This document shows positions 37,419 through 49,460 of a DNA stretch of 64,000 nucleotides, piece after piece. The DNA is from Cerioporus squamosus (taxonomy: Eukaryota; Basidiomycota; Agaricomycetes; Polyporales; Polyporaceae). Under the pieces are notes generated by a model. That model was not told the origin of the DNA and did not search any database. It saw nothing but the letters and a program-made list of their open reading frames with translations. The stretch lies in NCBI GenBank assembly GCA_022592435.1, contig JABYQS010000130.1:45759-109758 (forward strand). Reading direction: 5' to 3'. Made by a program: the position numbers and the translations under genes. Every line of letters begins with the position of its first letter. The first letter of the stretch is position 1.

Positions 37419-37947
37419 TAGTGTTGGGGGCAAATGGTCGCTGAGTCATTTGCCGGCGAGTGGCAAATGACCTGCCGATTTTTGGCCTGGCGAGTCGCTG
37501 GCGAATGTGGCGAGGGTGGCGATTCGCCCTGGCCTCACGTACGAGCGATTTACGAGGTTCCAAGATATGTCAACCTTTCTAGCGGACTATCCGCGTCCAT
37601 CCTGAGGCCCCTTCGTTCACATGGGGGTGTTCAGCACCGTCAGCGGCGGGAGGACTCCGAGGAGGCGCGCATAAGCGCCTAAAGCGCGTGCATCGTATGT
37701 GCCTTCAACAGCCTTGGGCCGCAATCTCCTCCGCCGGTGCACCCCATCAGGGAGAACAAGCTCGAAAACTCGCTATTGGAGTCCTCGATGCTCCCGAAAA
37801 GTTCGCTCTTGAGCCCTGCAAGTCCACAGGCGCCCGATAGCTCGCCACCTCTCGCCAGGTCCCTCCAGCCCAAGGCATTTGCCTCGCCATTTGCCAGGGC
37901 TGGCACGTGCCAAGTGGCACGCTGGCGAGGTTTTGCCAACAACACTA
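37419..37947. mobile_element. hAT-like non-autonomous DNA transposon (MITE) with 8-bp TSD
   Basis: The ends are TAGTGTTGGGGGCAAA on the left and the complement of TAGTGTTGTTGGCAAA on the right (14 of 16 matching). The element is flanked on both sides by the identical octamer ATCGCCAC (37411-37418 and 37948-37955). An 8-bp duplication and TAGTG termini fit the hAT superfamily (termini YARNG). Subterminal regions carry several GGCGAG-type words in both orientations, as hAT transposases often require. At 529 bp with no transposase ORF, it is non-autonomous. Confidence 0.8.
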
Positions 37948-39810
37948 ATCGCCACCGTCACTGTGCCTGAAAATTAAGTACTGGAACCAAGAGTGCCTTC
38001 ACGATGGCAGGTCGGATCTTCGCCCACGCGGGATGCCACCTCTCGGCGGTCTGCGCCAGGTGACGACGACGGTGTGGCCGTCTTCAGGCACCTCTGCGAG
38101 GTACGTGGAGACTGTTCAAGTTGTGCCTGTTTTTGACTTGGCGATCGAGCTCTACATCAGGAAACGCGCTTTCAGATATCCCGGCTATGCGGTACCATGT
38201 GGAGCGATAGCGCCGTAGATATCCCCCCATCATACCGAGCCCCCGAGATCTACGCGGAACCGTCTAGAATGGCGCGTCTCTATCCGGAGGGCGGGGTCTC
38301 TATCTGGAGCAGCCTGTCTCTGTCCATTACTGCACGGCGCACTCGCCGCCTGAGGGTGGACTCTGACGACGAGTCCCTGACGAATTAGTGAGTCTGCATG
38401 ACATGGTAGGGTTGGTTCACGTACTCGACAACAGGATGCTGCTGTTCGTCCTCTCAAGGAGTAGCCTGGAGTAGCCCTCCTGGCTCAAGTCGCTAAAAGG
38501 GACCACAACTTGTGTGCGTCTGCACTCGCCTTCCGAGGGCCTTCACTCGTGTCTTTCATCCATGGTGACCCTCGAAAGACTTCTCATCATGATGTACTGT
38601 GAGAACAGATAATTGAGCAAAGCAGAATTCGTGATCCACTGACGTCCAAGTTCCCTGCGCGAGCGACGTTTCCGTCTGTGTCGAGATAGAGACTGCTCCT
38701 CCGGATAGAGACACGCTCTCCAGATGGAGACGGCAGGCTCCACGCGTGGCTGGACGGAGAGCAGGCGCTCTATTGCGTCATTGATGGAGCCACAGCTATC
38801 CCCGATCTATACGGAGTCAAACGCGTTTCCTGATGTAATACCATAGCGTTCACCCACTTGACCTAGCTTCACTTGTAGGTCACCCGACTCAGATGGAACG
38901 AGACTGAAAATTTCATGGCGGGCAAGCCATATCGTCTCTTTTTCTCTACAAGCAGCAGGTGAGTAGTATCAGAAGCTATAGACTGTGTTGGAGACGCAGC
39001 TTAATAGAAGCATCAGTGTACCAAGATCTGTAAGCCCTCCCGGAGTCGTCGTGAGGTACTACCGCGTACACGTCACTCGAAGAGCCTATGAAGGTGCGTC
39101 AGTTCAACAGACAGACAGCAGTTGGTGCGAGTTTTTCAGAGGGACTTCCAATACGCTGCTCTGCCTCTCATCAACCTATGACACTGCACGGGGTATACAG
39201 CTCCGAGCGTAACGCAGATGCCGATGCCAGCCTGGGGTGATGGCCACCTCATGACCGCAGGCTAGGTCGCTACTACACGACCGCAATGATCTACTTGCGG
39301 ATCCAGTGACACCAAGTGCAAATTGGACTTTTTGAAGGTTGAGGTGAGAGTATTGATGGGCTTTCAGCGACTTCATCACTGAATTACGTCTGGCCAGCGG
39401 CAAACCCGGCTCTTAGCAGGTCGACTATGGGTAAAGGTGGATGCTCACACCTCTACAGTGAGAACAGTATCGAAGTTTTGGCCGATATCCAAGCTTTGCT
39501 TATGCCACTGTGTAGGCGCATGAACGAAGAGGCCTACGAGCCGCCGCGACTTACGAACTTATTATACCATGACAGTGCTCGGGACAGCGCCCGCCGGGAC
39601 CTCGAATTCATACACATGCGTTGTTCTTTGTATGGAATTCAACAGAACCGCGCGCCCACGTAGATTCTTCATTCCGCCTCAGAGACATGCTTTCCCAGCT
39701 TCTCGTGTCGGGTGGAGGTGAAATCCGTCATAATAGGTCATAATGCTGCCTCTCCAGGTCGCTTCAATATTATTCCCCCACTCTCGGTCTCTGGCACGAC
39801 GAATACGTCC

Positions 39811-41797
39811 ATGTCTATCTCGCTTGATTCCTCGGCGGGGAACCCGGCGGAAGGGGTTTTGGGTGGACTGCTCATAGCGATATTCATCGCATGCGTGTAC
39901 GTGACCTTCTCCCCTTCGACCTCAGATGCTCATTCAATCGCCCTCGCAGATTATATGGGGTGACGACGTTGCAAGTGTTCGTCTACTTGCAAACATATCC
40001 ACGCGACAGCACCTTCCTGAAGAGCATCGTGAGTATCTCGCTCCTCCGCATCGGTCGCTCATCCTCAACGTGTCATAACATAGGTCGGATTCGTATGGTC
40101 TGTTCGGCCTAGTTCTCCGAGTGTTCTTGGAGACATATCTAAGCGGCATCTGCAGGGTCCTGGAGATGCTACATACGGTGTTCTGCATCCGAGTCATATA
40201 TGCCTACCTCATACTAGGATTCGGCAACGTGTTTGACTTTCTTCGGGTCGACTGGTACGTGTCATCTCTCGTGCCATGGATTCTGCGGAAGTTGACGCGG
40301 CACGCACTTACGCAGGGCAATTGGAGTAAGCTCTTGACCCCAATTCGTGGCTCCTGCCTTCTGACTGATTGCTCCTCCCCAAGATTGCCGTTCTGTGCAG
40401 TGTGAGGTCTTTTATTCAATATGTCTCTCTACTGTTCACTGATTACATCAATTGATTACATAGCTCATGGTCGGCACATGTGTCCAAGGGTACGTATATT
40501 GTGCTTCACCTCGAACCCGGCCTATCGACAGGCATTCATAGGTACTACACGTGGCGCGTGTGGATAGGTACGCCATTGTTCGTACAGCGCGTGCATAGTA
40601 GCACTTACTGACAGTAGCCGCAGTCAGCGGGGGTTCGAAACTGTGGACAGGGATCATCGTATGTCCGATTCCCTCTCGACTTGCGATTCTCCGATCTCAC
40701 TGAAGTTGTCAGGCGGTGTTCTCCCTCCTTAGAGTCGGTACGTATACGCGCCCTTCCCAGAAGCCCGTGAAGGGTACTCATGCATGCCATTTCACAGGAT
40801 TTGGAATAGGTATGCAACACCGGCGGGAGCCGTCCGAACGCACCACGTCTAATCGTCCTGCTCTACCTCTGCACAGGCTCCACGGCCCTCTGCTATATCT
40901 ACCCTGACTGGATCAAGCTCCGTGACTACGGGCCCGCGATAGTACGTGACTGCACCCGTGCACTGTACCTCACCGTACTGAAGATACCCTCCAGACGACG
41001 GTGAGCGGCGGTCTGGGCTCTGCCGCATTGGTCGATCTCCTCGTCGCGCTGACCCTCACGTTCTACCTCAAACGCGGTACCATGTGGGAGTCCGGAAGCT
41101 ATTACCAGTGGGCATCATACCTGCGATGAACGACCGAGTCTGCCACGCTGATCCATGCCCCTGCCCGCAGTAAGCAATCCACGAACATGGTGAACAAGAT
41201 CCTGCTTTACACTGTCAACACTGGTGCGCTCACGGGGTGCGTGAGCTTTCGATAGTTGTATCGCGGTTACCCACTCATGCGTCGACAGAACTGCGTCTTT
41301 GATCTGCGTCCTACTGGTACGTCTATCCATTCCAGATCCATTCCGATCCCGCTTCATCTCAGGCTGAGCGCTCATCCGAACCGATGCTACTTAGTTCGCG
41401 GTGAACAAAGAGAGCCTGACCTTCCTTGGCTTCTTCGCGATCCAGACTAAATGTGCGCATCTTAGAGTCCTCTCCCCCCGCGTCCAGCGTGCTGAAGACA
41501 GACCCTCGGGTCTCAACACAGTATACGCGAACTCGTTCCTCGGGTCCCTGAACGCGCGCGCACACATACGCAAGACGCTGCTGGACAATACCCCCGGCGG
41601 GTTGTTCTCCTCAGGCTCTGGCAGCGGAGGGATCCAGCTGTCCATTCCGCGTTCATCTTTTCCAGCCAGTAGTTACTCACGGATCCTTGTAGATTGAGGT
41701 CACTAGGCCGGAGAGCATCGTCCATGAAGATCGTAGGCATACGGGAGACGTGGCTTTGAAGGAGATGAAGCTGAAGGGCGGTCACGACCTTGCCTAA
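39811..41797 (+). CDS. DUF6534-type multi-pass membrane protein (gene D)
   Basis: ATG at 39811 (MSISLDSSAGNPAEGVLGGL), continuing LIAIFIACVLYGVTTLQVFV across the first intron. Further exons give VLEMLHTVFCIRVIYAYL, a segment with CEVFYSICLY at the usual xxFFxxRIY position, TVSGGLGSAALVDLLVALTL, NMVNKILLYTVNTGALTG and the signature VYANSFLGSLNAR. The C-terminal exon (IEVTRPESIVHEDRRHTGDV) ends at TAA 41795-41797. About ten exons. The middle exons (about 40300-40900) are hard to join with certainty, so a small defect there cannot be excluded. Function unknown. It diverges from gene C across 4.3 kb. Confidence 0.8.
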
Positions 41798-42446
41798 TAG
41801 TTTGTACCACCACGCAATGTGGCACCCAGAGTGACTGGTGGTCGCATATCCGAGACTCGGGACTGGATTCCAAGGGCTCGGGTGTAATGCAGACACAGAC
41901 ATCATGTCAGAGTCAAAGCGCCCCGATGGCGAACAGCTCCGTATCTTGTCTGCTTCAACTGAACGGGGACCACAAGCCTGCTGTTACTATGTTCGTGTAG
42001 TCGGGGAATCATAACCATCACCTAAGACCTTGAACGCTAGCTATTGATTGGATGGGGGAAACAATGTGAGTCTTACATTGCTTACTATAGGTAGTAGTTT
42101 ACCCGCTAATGAAGTAATTACTGAGTTATTACTCGGTCTTAAGAGTTCTTGTGAGTTCTAATAGGAACAATGAGTTCGAGTAAGTAACTGAGGAAGCCGC
42201 CCGCGTAACCCCTCTTCCATTCACCGCGACCACGACCACGCCCACGACCACGACTGCCCGACCTCCTCCTCCACCTGTCAGCTCTTTGCGTCGATCTTGT
42301 CTGTTTGTCACGAATTCTCTGCTCACGACGACACTACTGGGCGACATATCATACTTTGCATACCAAATCCAATCCGCCCCCACACGCCGTGGTCTTAGCC
42401 TCTACTGCTCGCGCAGTTCCAAATAAGAGTATAGAAGCTACCTCCC
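41798..42446. other. Intergenic, DUF6534 gene D to MED25
   Basis: About 650 bp, partly AT-richer than its surroundings, with a CCACGACCACGCCCACGACC run near 42230. It presumably holds the MED25 promoter. No gene seen. Confidence 0.5.
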
Positions 42447-45400
42447 ATGTCTCAGGCCGAAGTCGTCGTGGTCACCTGCGTAATCGACTCCTCGCTCGAA
42501 CTGGCAGCGGAATGGCCACACATCCTCTCCGACTACCTCGTGCCACTCCTCCAACGTCTCGGAGAACACCAATTCCGCATGAGCTTCGTGGGCTATGGCA
42601 CCGCCGACACGCGACCGACTCCTATACTCAACAAAGTGTTCTTCAACCCACCGCCTCAGCTGCTCGTGAAGATGCGCGAGCACCCGCAGGAGTTGGGTAT
42701 CGGACAGACCGGTTCGGGAGGCGGGTATGGCATGGCGGCGCTGGAAGGCCTTGTTGCAGCTTTGGAGGTAAGTCAGTTCTACCTTGCCACCACGGGGGAG
42801 TTGCCATGCATATTGGACACGGGTGTACGGTCGACTTTCGCGCGCGTAGGCATGTGCTCGCTCTGGCCAGACGAGTTGCAGTCGCGTATGGCGATGTCCA
42901 GTTCGCCTAGCTGAAGTCATCTCGCGTGTGAGCTGCGATCTCCTGGGCGCGCAAATCGTAGGGCGTTCGGTGACTGCTGGCAGACGAACATGGGTCTGCC
43001 GCGACCCCGGGTGAGCTGGGTAGAGTCTGGTGGTGCGGCAGGTCCAAAAAGAACTCGTCGGGGGCGGCGAAACCAGAGTTATGATACTGGAAACTCTATA
43101 AGCTTTGACCTGTGCCTGAAGCAAGGACATAGCCTGCACCAGACGGTAAGTCTGGACTGCAGGGAGACCTGGAGAGAGAATTATCATGGGTCGCAGGAGG
43201 TCCTGAACCTATCCATGATAAGAAGGGACTTGTGAACTTGTGCTGTGGCGCAGATAGAGGTACTTTCTGACGTGGTCGCAGTCAGTCCTTTGGCCGCAGA
43301 GACGCAGTGGCTCGTAGCCAGACATAACCACGGAGAATGGGAGGATCTTTTGATTTTTCGACGGATATCGTCCGCCCCACCTTCACTTCCGCCGCCCCTC
43401 ATTCGGTGTGCGCCGGAGAGGCTTCGCGTCAAGGTGTGGCACGTTGAGTATGCTGAATCCAGCACGGCTGGACGGCCACCGGGAAATATGTCGCCGCGGG
43501 GCAAGCTCACGGGTTCTGCTGCAAAACTTGAGGATCCTGGGATTTGCGCTGCAGCCACACCTCCGCGTAATCTGCTCATCTACCTCTGCCTCTTGGGTGC
43601 ACCCTAGGAGCTGAGTAAGCTATTCTTCTGCGCGACTGCCTCGTCACTGTCAGTCGTCCCAACGCATGAGCGAAGACTGACAATCCAACTGCAGATGTAC
43701 GACACGCTGAAGGCATCTGTCGAAGCGAAGCCCCAACAGGCTGAAGTACGTACATGTATATGTCCTTGAGCGAGAGTATTCACCTACATCAGACAGTCAA
43801 ATGTCACCTGCTATCTCATACACGTTGCAAGTACACCGCCGGATCCAGCTGAACGACCTCTATGGAATATGTCCCCGGCGCTGGACTTTGTGACATGGGA
43901 CACGCTTTCCGCTGAGATCCGAAAGGTGAGCTATCAACGCGTTTGGTCGCTGGGAGTGCTGAAGCTGATTTCCGGCGAGCGCGGTATACACTACAGCAAC
44001 ATCTTGTTGAAGCAACTTCCTCGCTTCACCGAGCTACACGCATCGGTAAGATCGTGCCTCACCTGTCTCACATGGTGGCTGGGCTCATATCAATAGACCG
44101 CCGCAGGTAATGTCCAGACTCCATGGTTCACCGTCCGCGCTCCCAATGTTGTACATTTGACTGGCTTCCCGCAACAACAAAAGGGTACGTGGCGCGAGAG
44201 AATGTAGATGTCGAAGTTACTCATGGAGGTCAATGCAGGCACCAAACGCCCGAGCCTCAGCACCACTACGTCCGTCGATCGCAGTCCGGAACTCAAGCGA
44301 GCAAAGATGCAGCCTACGTCGCCTCGCAAGTCTCCCGCTGTACCACCCGCCGCGCCTCCTCCCGTTCCCAAAGCCTCGTCGTCGCCAATTGTCAAGACGG
44401 CTTCCCCGCCTGTCCCTGCACACGTGCCGCCAGCTCCGACTGCATTACCTGCCAACGTGCCGCAGACCTCGCACCCCGCACCTGAGAACTCGTCGATCGT
44501 GACTCCCAGCCAACTCCTAGACCCGGCCAAGCGACTCGAGATCCAGGAGAAGCTCCGACAGGCCGAGCAAGCTATCCGGATACAGATGGCGCACGTCGTC
44601 CAGCTCGAGAAGGAGGGCAAGACCGAGGCTGCCAGGCAACTACGCATCGCCGTCCAGCAGAGGGCAGAGAAGTTGAGACTGTTCAAGACCCAGCTTGCGT
44701 TGCAGGTTCAGCAGGCCCAAGCTCAGGCGCACGCCAGCGCAAGTACTCAGCCCGGGCCCGGGCCAAGCGTTGCCAGGCAGCCGCAGCCGACCGCCACGCA
44801 GCTGTCCGGAGGGTCTCTTAAGCCAGACCCAGGTCGACCTGCGCCTCACGTTCCCCAACACACCACGCCCATCATGCAGAACGCCGTGCCGAAACCGCCC
44901 ATGCCGGGCCAGGTGACTCCCGACTTGGCCGCACAAATGCAGAAACTGCTGGAGCAGAAGAACAAGATCGCGCCGTCGCATTCTGCGACATTTACGTCTC
45001 CCGAGAAGACGCAAGCGCAGGCACGGTCGCAGTGGCTCGGCACACTGACATGGCGAGGGTTCGACTCGGAAACTCACGTCCGTAAGGACGTCCATACGCG
45101 AGTGGTCATGGTCACTAGGGCTGAGGCCGCCCCTATACTGTGAGTAATATTGACTACTCTGCCACTCGGTGGATGCTACGGGCGGTGATCTGATCGTATT
45201 ACGCTCAGACGTATCGATACGTGGCCCAACCAATTGTCACTCGCCCCGTCTCAACATCCGGCGGTTCCAGAGAAGGCTCTGCACGCGTGGATACAACAGT
45301 TTAAGTGGATTCCTCTGAGCGTGCAGCAGGCCCCTGCGTCGTCCGAGCTGCCCATGCACGAAGCAAAGGCTAACGAGGAGCACTTTCGGGGCCTGATCAG

Positions 45401-46317
45401 GCTCCTGACGGAGAAGAACGTCGTGCGTACTCGAGCCTTCCCTACTCGATGGTCGCCGAACTAACAATGCACGCACAGTACGCTCTCGCTGCATGGCCTA
45501 ACGCGGCCGGTATCATGGAGAACCGTCTGCTGCTGTTCGTCGCGTCCGGGAACCGTCTCGTCGCCGGGTACTTCCCGCAGCCCGGCGGCGTCCCCGAGCT
45601 GCCCAAAGGCGACGCGCCCGCAGCCGCCCCCGTGCCCGCTCCGCCGGTACCCGGTCCGTCGCAGGCAGCGGCCAACCCGTTTGCGGGGATGCCCTCGCAG
45701 ATCGTGGCGCTGCTCCAGCAGCAGATGGACGCGAAGCAGCAGGCGCAGTTCGCGAAGCTGCCCCCGGAGCAGAAGGCCGCTGTGCTCAAGAGCATCCTTG
45801 CGCGCTTCACCGCCGCGAAGCAGCAGCAGCAGCTCCGGCAACAGCAACAGCAGCAACAGCACAACAACAGCAGCAGCAGCAGCAGCACCAACAACAGCAG
45901 CAACAAGCACAGATGCAGGCGCAGATGCTCCAGCAACAACAGCAGCAGCAAGGCTGGATGGGCGGGAACCCGAACTCCACCATCTCGGCGCTCTTCGGGC
46001 AGCTCAGCCAAGGGCAGGGGCAGGCGGGGCCGTCGAACCCGATGCAGAACGCGAACGCGAACGCGATGATGGCGGCGATGGGCATGGGGGGTATGGGCAT
46101 GGGGAACATGGGGAATCCGAACATGGGCATGAACTTCGGCATGGGCCCGACGATGGGGCAGCAGCAGCAGGGGGGCTCGCAGCAGGGAATGCATCGGCGG
46201 ACGCCGAGCGCGGGGAACACGATGGTGAGCCCGGAGATGCTGCAGTCGTTCATGCAGCGGAGCCAGGATGGGACGGGCGGGGGCGGGTCGAATGGTGCGT
46301 TGGGTGGGATGGCGTAG
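42447..46317 (+). CDS. med25: Mediator subunit 25-like protein (vWA domain, Gln-rich C-terminus)
   Basis: Nuclear Mediator subunits of this type link activators to RNA polymerase II (family knowledge). ATG at 42447 opens a vWA-like domain: VVVTCVIDSSLELAAEWPHI, then SFVGYGT, then GGGYGMAALEGLVAALE. Later exons keep typical vWA-MED25 pieces: FVTWDTLSAEIRK, HYSNILLKQLPRFTELH and TPWFTVRAPNVVHLTGFP. A long exon (about 44208-45140) is Pro/Ala-rich, then has a helical Gln/Glu stretch. A further domain (WLGTLTWRGFDSET through LLLFVASGNRLVAGYFPQPG) may be the activator-interacting region. The tail is poly-Gln with GM-rich repeats, ending at TAG 46315-46317. The middle exons at 42770-43870 are only roughly placed. 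Confidence 0.78.
45818..45960 (+). repeat. CAG/CAA poly-glutamine tract in MED25
   Basis: Interrupted CAG, CAA and AAC codons form a low-complexity run inside the MED25 C-terminal exon. It is expected to vary in length between strains, and an indel here would change the downstream frame. Confidence 0.8.
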
Positions 46318-47025
46318 GTGTGAGGCGTGGTAGTGTATGTGTGGTTGTATCATTTGCAATTGTGTCAGCGTAGGCACTTGATCTACTGTGTTTCTCGTGT
46401 TATGGGCAGGGGTGTGTGACTCGGGAGCTCTTCCTCCTGATGCTGCGAGATCAGCTTCAAAGACTGGGGGGATGAGTGAGCGCGGACGTCCCGTACTTGC
46501 TGCGTCGAACTCAAAGCGGGCAAGGTCGCGCGGCGAGCACACATAGCACTGCACCTGAGTTATGCTCGTGCAAGCCACGGTCTGGTAGGCTTGAACTGAC
46601 GGTTCTGACATGGTTCAGTCGGCGCAGAGTACTCGATAAAGGGAGTGGTGTACATGAGATGTAATGTATTAACGGAGACATGTGGATACGGATACTCTGG
46701 TTTGCCGCGTCGTGTAAGCCTGCACAGATTCGTGTCAGTGTTGTTTTCGCGCAAAGCAAGCGAGCAAGAGTATCAGAAGGAGTATAAGTTGTCTCATACC
46801 CTCATCCCCAGGGCGCGCCGGCGAGCGCACCCCTTTGGTGTGAGGACGAAGGCGATCGAACGCAAATTACTAAAGTACCATCATGTAAATTAACACAGAG
46901 TATAAGTACTCACGGCATTACAATCGATACCAGCTGCAGTAGGGGAAGCGGATGAATGAGAGAAGGTAGAACGCAAGAGACAACTTCGACGCCGCGAAGT
47001 TTTATAGGCGCTTGTGACCATCTGT
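46318..47025. other. Intergenic, 3' of MED25
   Basis: About 700 bp between the MED25 stop and the inverted-repeat element. No conserved ORF, repeat or RNA is seen. Confidence 0.5.
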
Positions 47026-47600
47026 CACCGAGGACAATGTCCAATGTTGGCCAGGATAACATTGGGATAACATTGGGATAAAAGACTAAATGTTGACCTG
47101 GGGTTCTCGTGGGCATCATTTGGAAATTTTCGCTACAAAATATGAAATATTATCTGGATGTGGGCTGATTGTGGCCTGGGTCAATGTTCAGAATATCATC
47201 TGGATGGTGCCCTGATGTTTGCCGACCGACGACAGAATTGAGAAATCCTGTATGTGGCCCTGATTTCGCCTGGGAGAACACCATGGGGGCATTTGGTCAC
47301 CAATATGACTTTTTGCGGGGATAAAATGGGAAAATAATGCCTCATGTCTCTCTCGTGTTCACACTGGGCACCAGGCTGTCGACACACTGAATTCTTACCC
47401 GATGTTCTTCAGCGGCAACATGCGAGCAACAGTCCAGATTTGTTTCCCACATCGCCCACACCGGCATCCAGACCAAATCGTGGACAACATCTCAATTGTT
47501 GTCTGGATATCGCCCACGAGAACCTCAGGTCAACATTTAGTCTTTTATCCCAATGTTATCCCAATGTTATCCTGGCCAACATTGGTCATTGTCCTCGGTG
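47026..47600. mobile_element. Non-autonomous element with ~89-bp terminal inverted repeats
   Basis: The segment 47026-47114 (starting CACCGAGGACAATG) recurs as its reverse complement at 47512-47600 with only about two mismatches. The arms contain a doubled ATAACATTGGG motif. The interior (about 400 bp) has no coding potential. TGT lies directly outside both ends, a possible 3-bp target duplication. CAC-type termini with a 3-bp duplication would suit a CACTA-like MITE, but the superfamily is uncertain. The element ends 114 bp before the PITH gene's start codon. Confidence 0.75.
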
Positions 47601-47714
47601 TGTTTGCCCTTGTGTGGACTGTGGCTGCTTCCGGGCGCTACTATGTAGTACAAGGGGCGTTTGCTTGTGGAGCTTGTTGTTTTCAATCACCATCATCTAC
47701 TTACCGCAGTTGCG

Positions 47715-48640
47715 ATGTCACATAACCACAACCATGGCTCTGGATGCCACGATGAGAGCCACGGCCACGATCATGGACTCCCAGAAGACGTCGGACATCG
47801 AGATAACCTCTTCTCCAGGATCGACCGCGACAACGTCGTCGCGCTGAACGCCGAAGAGCCGGGAAAGGGCCCCGAAGTGATCAAGTCCTGGGACAGGAGG
47901 CTGGACGAGGAGACGGTACACTTCTTTTGCGGCAATTGATACGATATGTTGACCACTTTCCTTTGTGTAGTACCTCGAGTCCGATGCGGATGACCAGATG
48001 TGCGACGATGTCTGGTCAGTACCCAGCACGGACCGAGCTGACCTCAGGTGTCGCGCAGGATCATCCGCGTCCCCTTCACCGGTGCCGTCAAGCTACGCGC
48101 CCTGCTCTTGAAGGCCGGGCCCGCCGACCAGACCCCAGCTAAAGTCGCGTTGGTACGTCCGGGCCGAGCACTTTTCTCAGCACCGTGTGATGCTCACCAT
48201 CCCAAACAGTTCCCGAACCTGGAGCATCTGGACTTCTCCGACATCGCGGACAGGAAGCCAGCGCAGGAGTTCAGCATCCCGCAATGCCGCGACGTCGGCG
48301 AGTACCACGTCATGTAGGTTTTCCGCACGTCCGTCTCGAGTACTCAGACGAATTGACGATGCCTTATTGTCAACAGGCCTGCCAAGTTCCCGAACGTCAC
48401 CTCCGTCACCCTCTTCTTCCCCGCATCCCAGGGCGCGGACACGACCCGGATCTACTACGTCGGCTTCCTCGGGCAATGGAGCGAGGTGAATTCGTGTTGT
48501 CGCTGCGCGTCGATCTGCTACTAACTCGCGACCAGCGCAAGTTCGAGCCTGTCATGACCGTGTACGAGTCGAAACCGAACCTCGCCGACCACGACAAGAT
48601 CCAGGGTCTGAACGAAAACTGGAGCGCGCCGGGGACATGA
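47715..48640 (+). CDS. PITH-domain protein (PITHD1-like)
   Basis: The PITH domain is the C-terminal proteasome-interacting domain of thioredoxin-like proteins and also occurs alone, as here. ATG at 47715 starts a His-rich N-terminus (MSHNHNHGSGCHDE), followed by LFSRIDRDNVVALN. After short introns come IIRVPFTGAVKLRALLL, LDFSDIADRKPAQEF, TSVTLFFPASQGADTTRIYY and VGFLGQWSE, which are standard PITH segments. The stop TGA is at 48638-48640. The reading frame is intact over about five exons, giving roughly 210 residues, usual for the family. The promoter region carries the inverted-repeat element just upstream. Confidence 0.9.
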
Positions 48641-49460
48641 ACGGATGTGGATGTTGCAATCGAAGCCGTCGGAAGTCTGTTCTCCCAGTCTGTATCATAC
48701 ACATCGTCTGGCTCATGCTGTAGCTGTAGCCTGTCCCATCTTGTTGGGAATTTTGAGAGCCAGCAATTCTGAGATCGTTCTAGGAAATTCGCCGCTTCCT
48801 CGGACGTCCCGAGTCGCATACCTCTGCACACGACACGAGGAACACATTACTTAGACTAAGACTACGTAAGAGAACGCGGTTCGGTTGAACGACCACGAAC
48901 AAAGTCTCGGCACGCCACAATATCAATATGGCCAAGCAAGCGGCCCTGAGCGTCTACGCCGCAGGTCTATATAGCCTCGTAACTCGTATGCGCTGCTGGC
49001 ATGTTAGCCTATGAATTCCTCGCTCGTGTTGTGCGGTCGAGTTGGCCAATCTACTGCAATGTGGTGCGGAAGTGGTGAGTTTGATTGTTTTCTCTTTTGC
49101 CCATGTGATGTATCTATTTCTGTAATGGTCCTATTACCTTCGTTGGTATGTGACGAACAAGTTGCTTTTGAGCTGAACTGTTATTGCTTTGTATCGTCTA
49201 TCTGCGAAGTTTGTTGCTGAAACCCATTTGTCCAGATCTAGAGAAGAACTCCCCATATGGATCTTCGATGACCTCTCGATATAGTGACGGACGCTCTCGC
49301 GTGGTCACGACGTCGGCATGCCTCACCACGTCTCGACCCCAGGTCTTCCACGCGTACTGACACGGTATGCCGCATCGCTTCGCTATCAGCCTCCTCGCAC
49401 TCGCCTCGAACGTCGTCGACCAGTCATCGATGTCCGGACTCGAAGAAGCGGCAATTGTAC
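48641..49460. other. Intergenic, 3' of the PITH gene
   Basis: About 800 bp. A short ATG ORF starts at 49367 and runs straight into the first intron-like module. Nothing else is recognised. Confidence 0.45.

Larger units (their letters stand above)
35504..39810. other. Gene-poor divergent region between DUF6534 genes C and D
   Basis: About 4.3 kb between two head-to-head starts. It holds the C/T-rich block (35520-36240) and the hAT-like element (37419-37947), listed separately. A minus-strand ORF at 36083-36382 may be transposon debris, but I cannot name it. The rest shows nothing. Confidence 0.5.

Noticed and set aside
37419..37947. Solo LTR interpretation of the 37.4-kb element
   Set aside because: The ends are inverted, not TG...CA, and the flanking duplication is 8 bp, which fits hAT rather than LTR elements.
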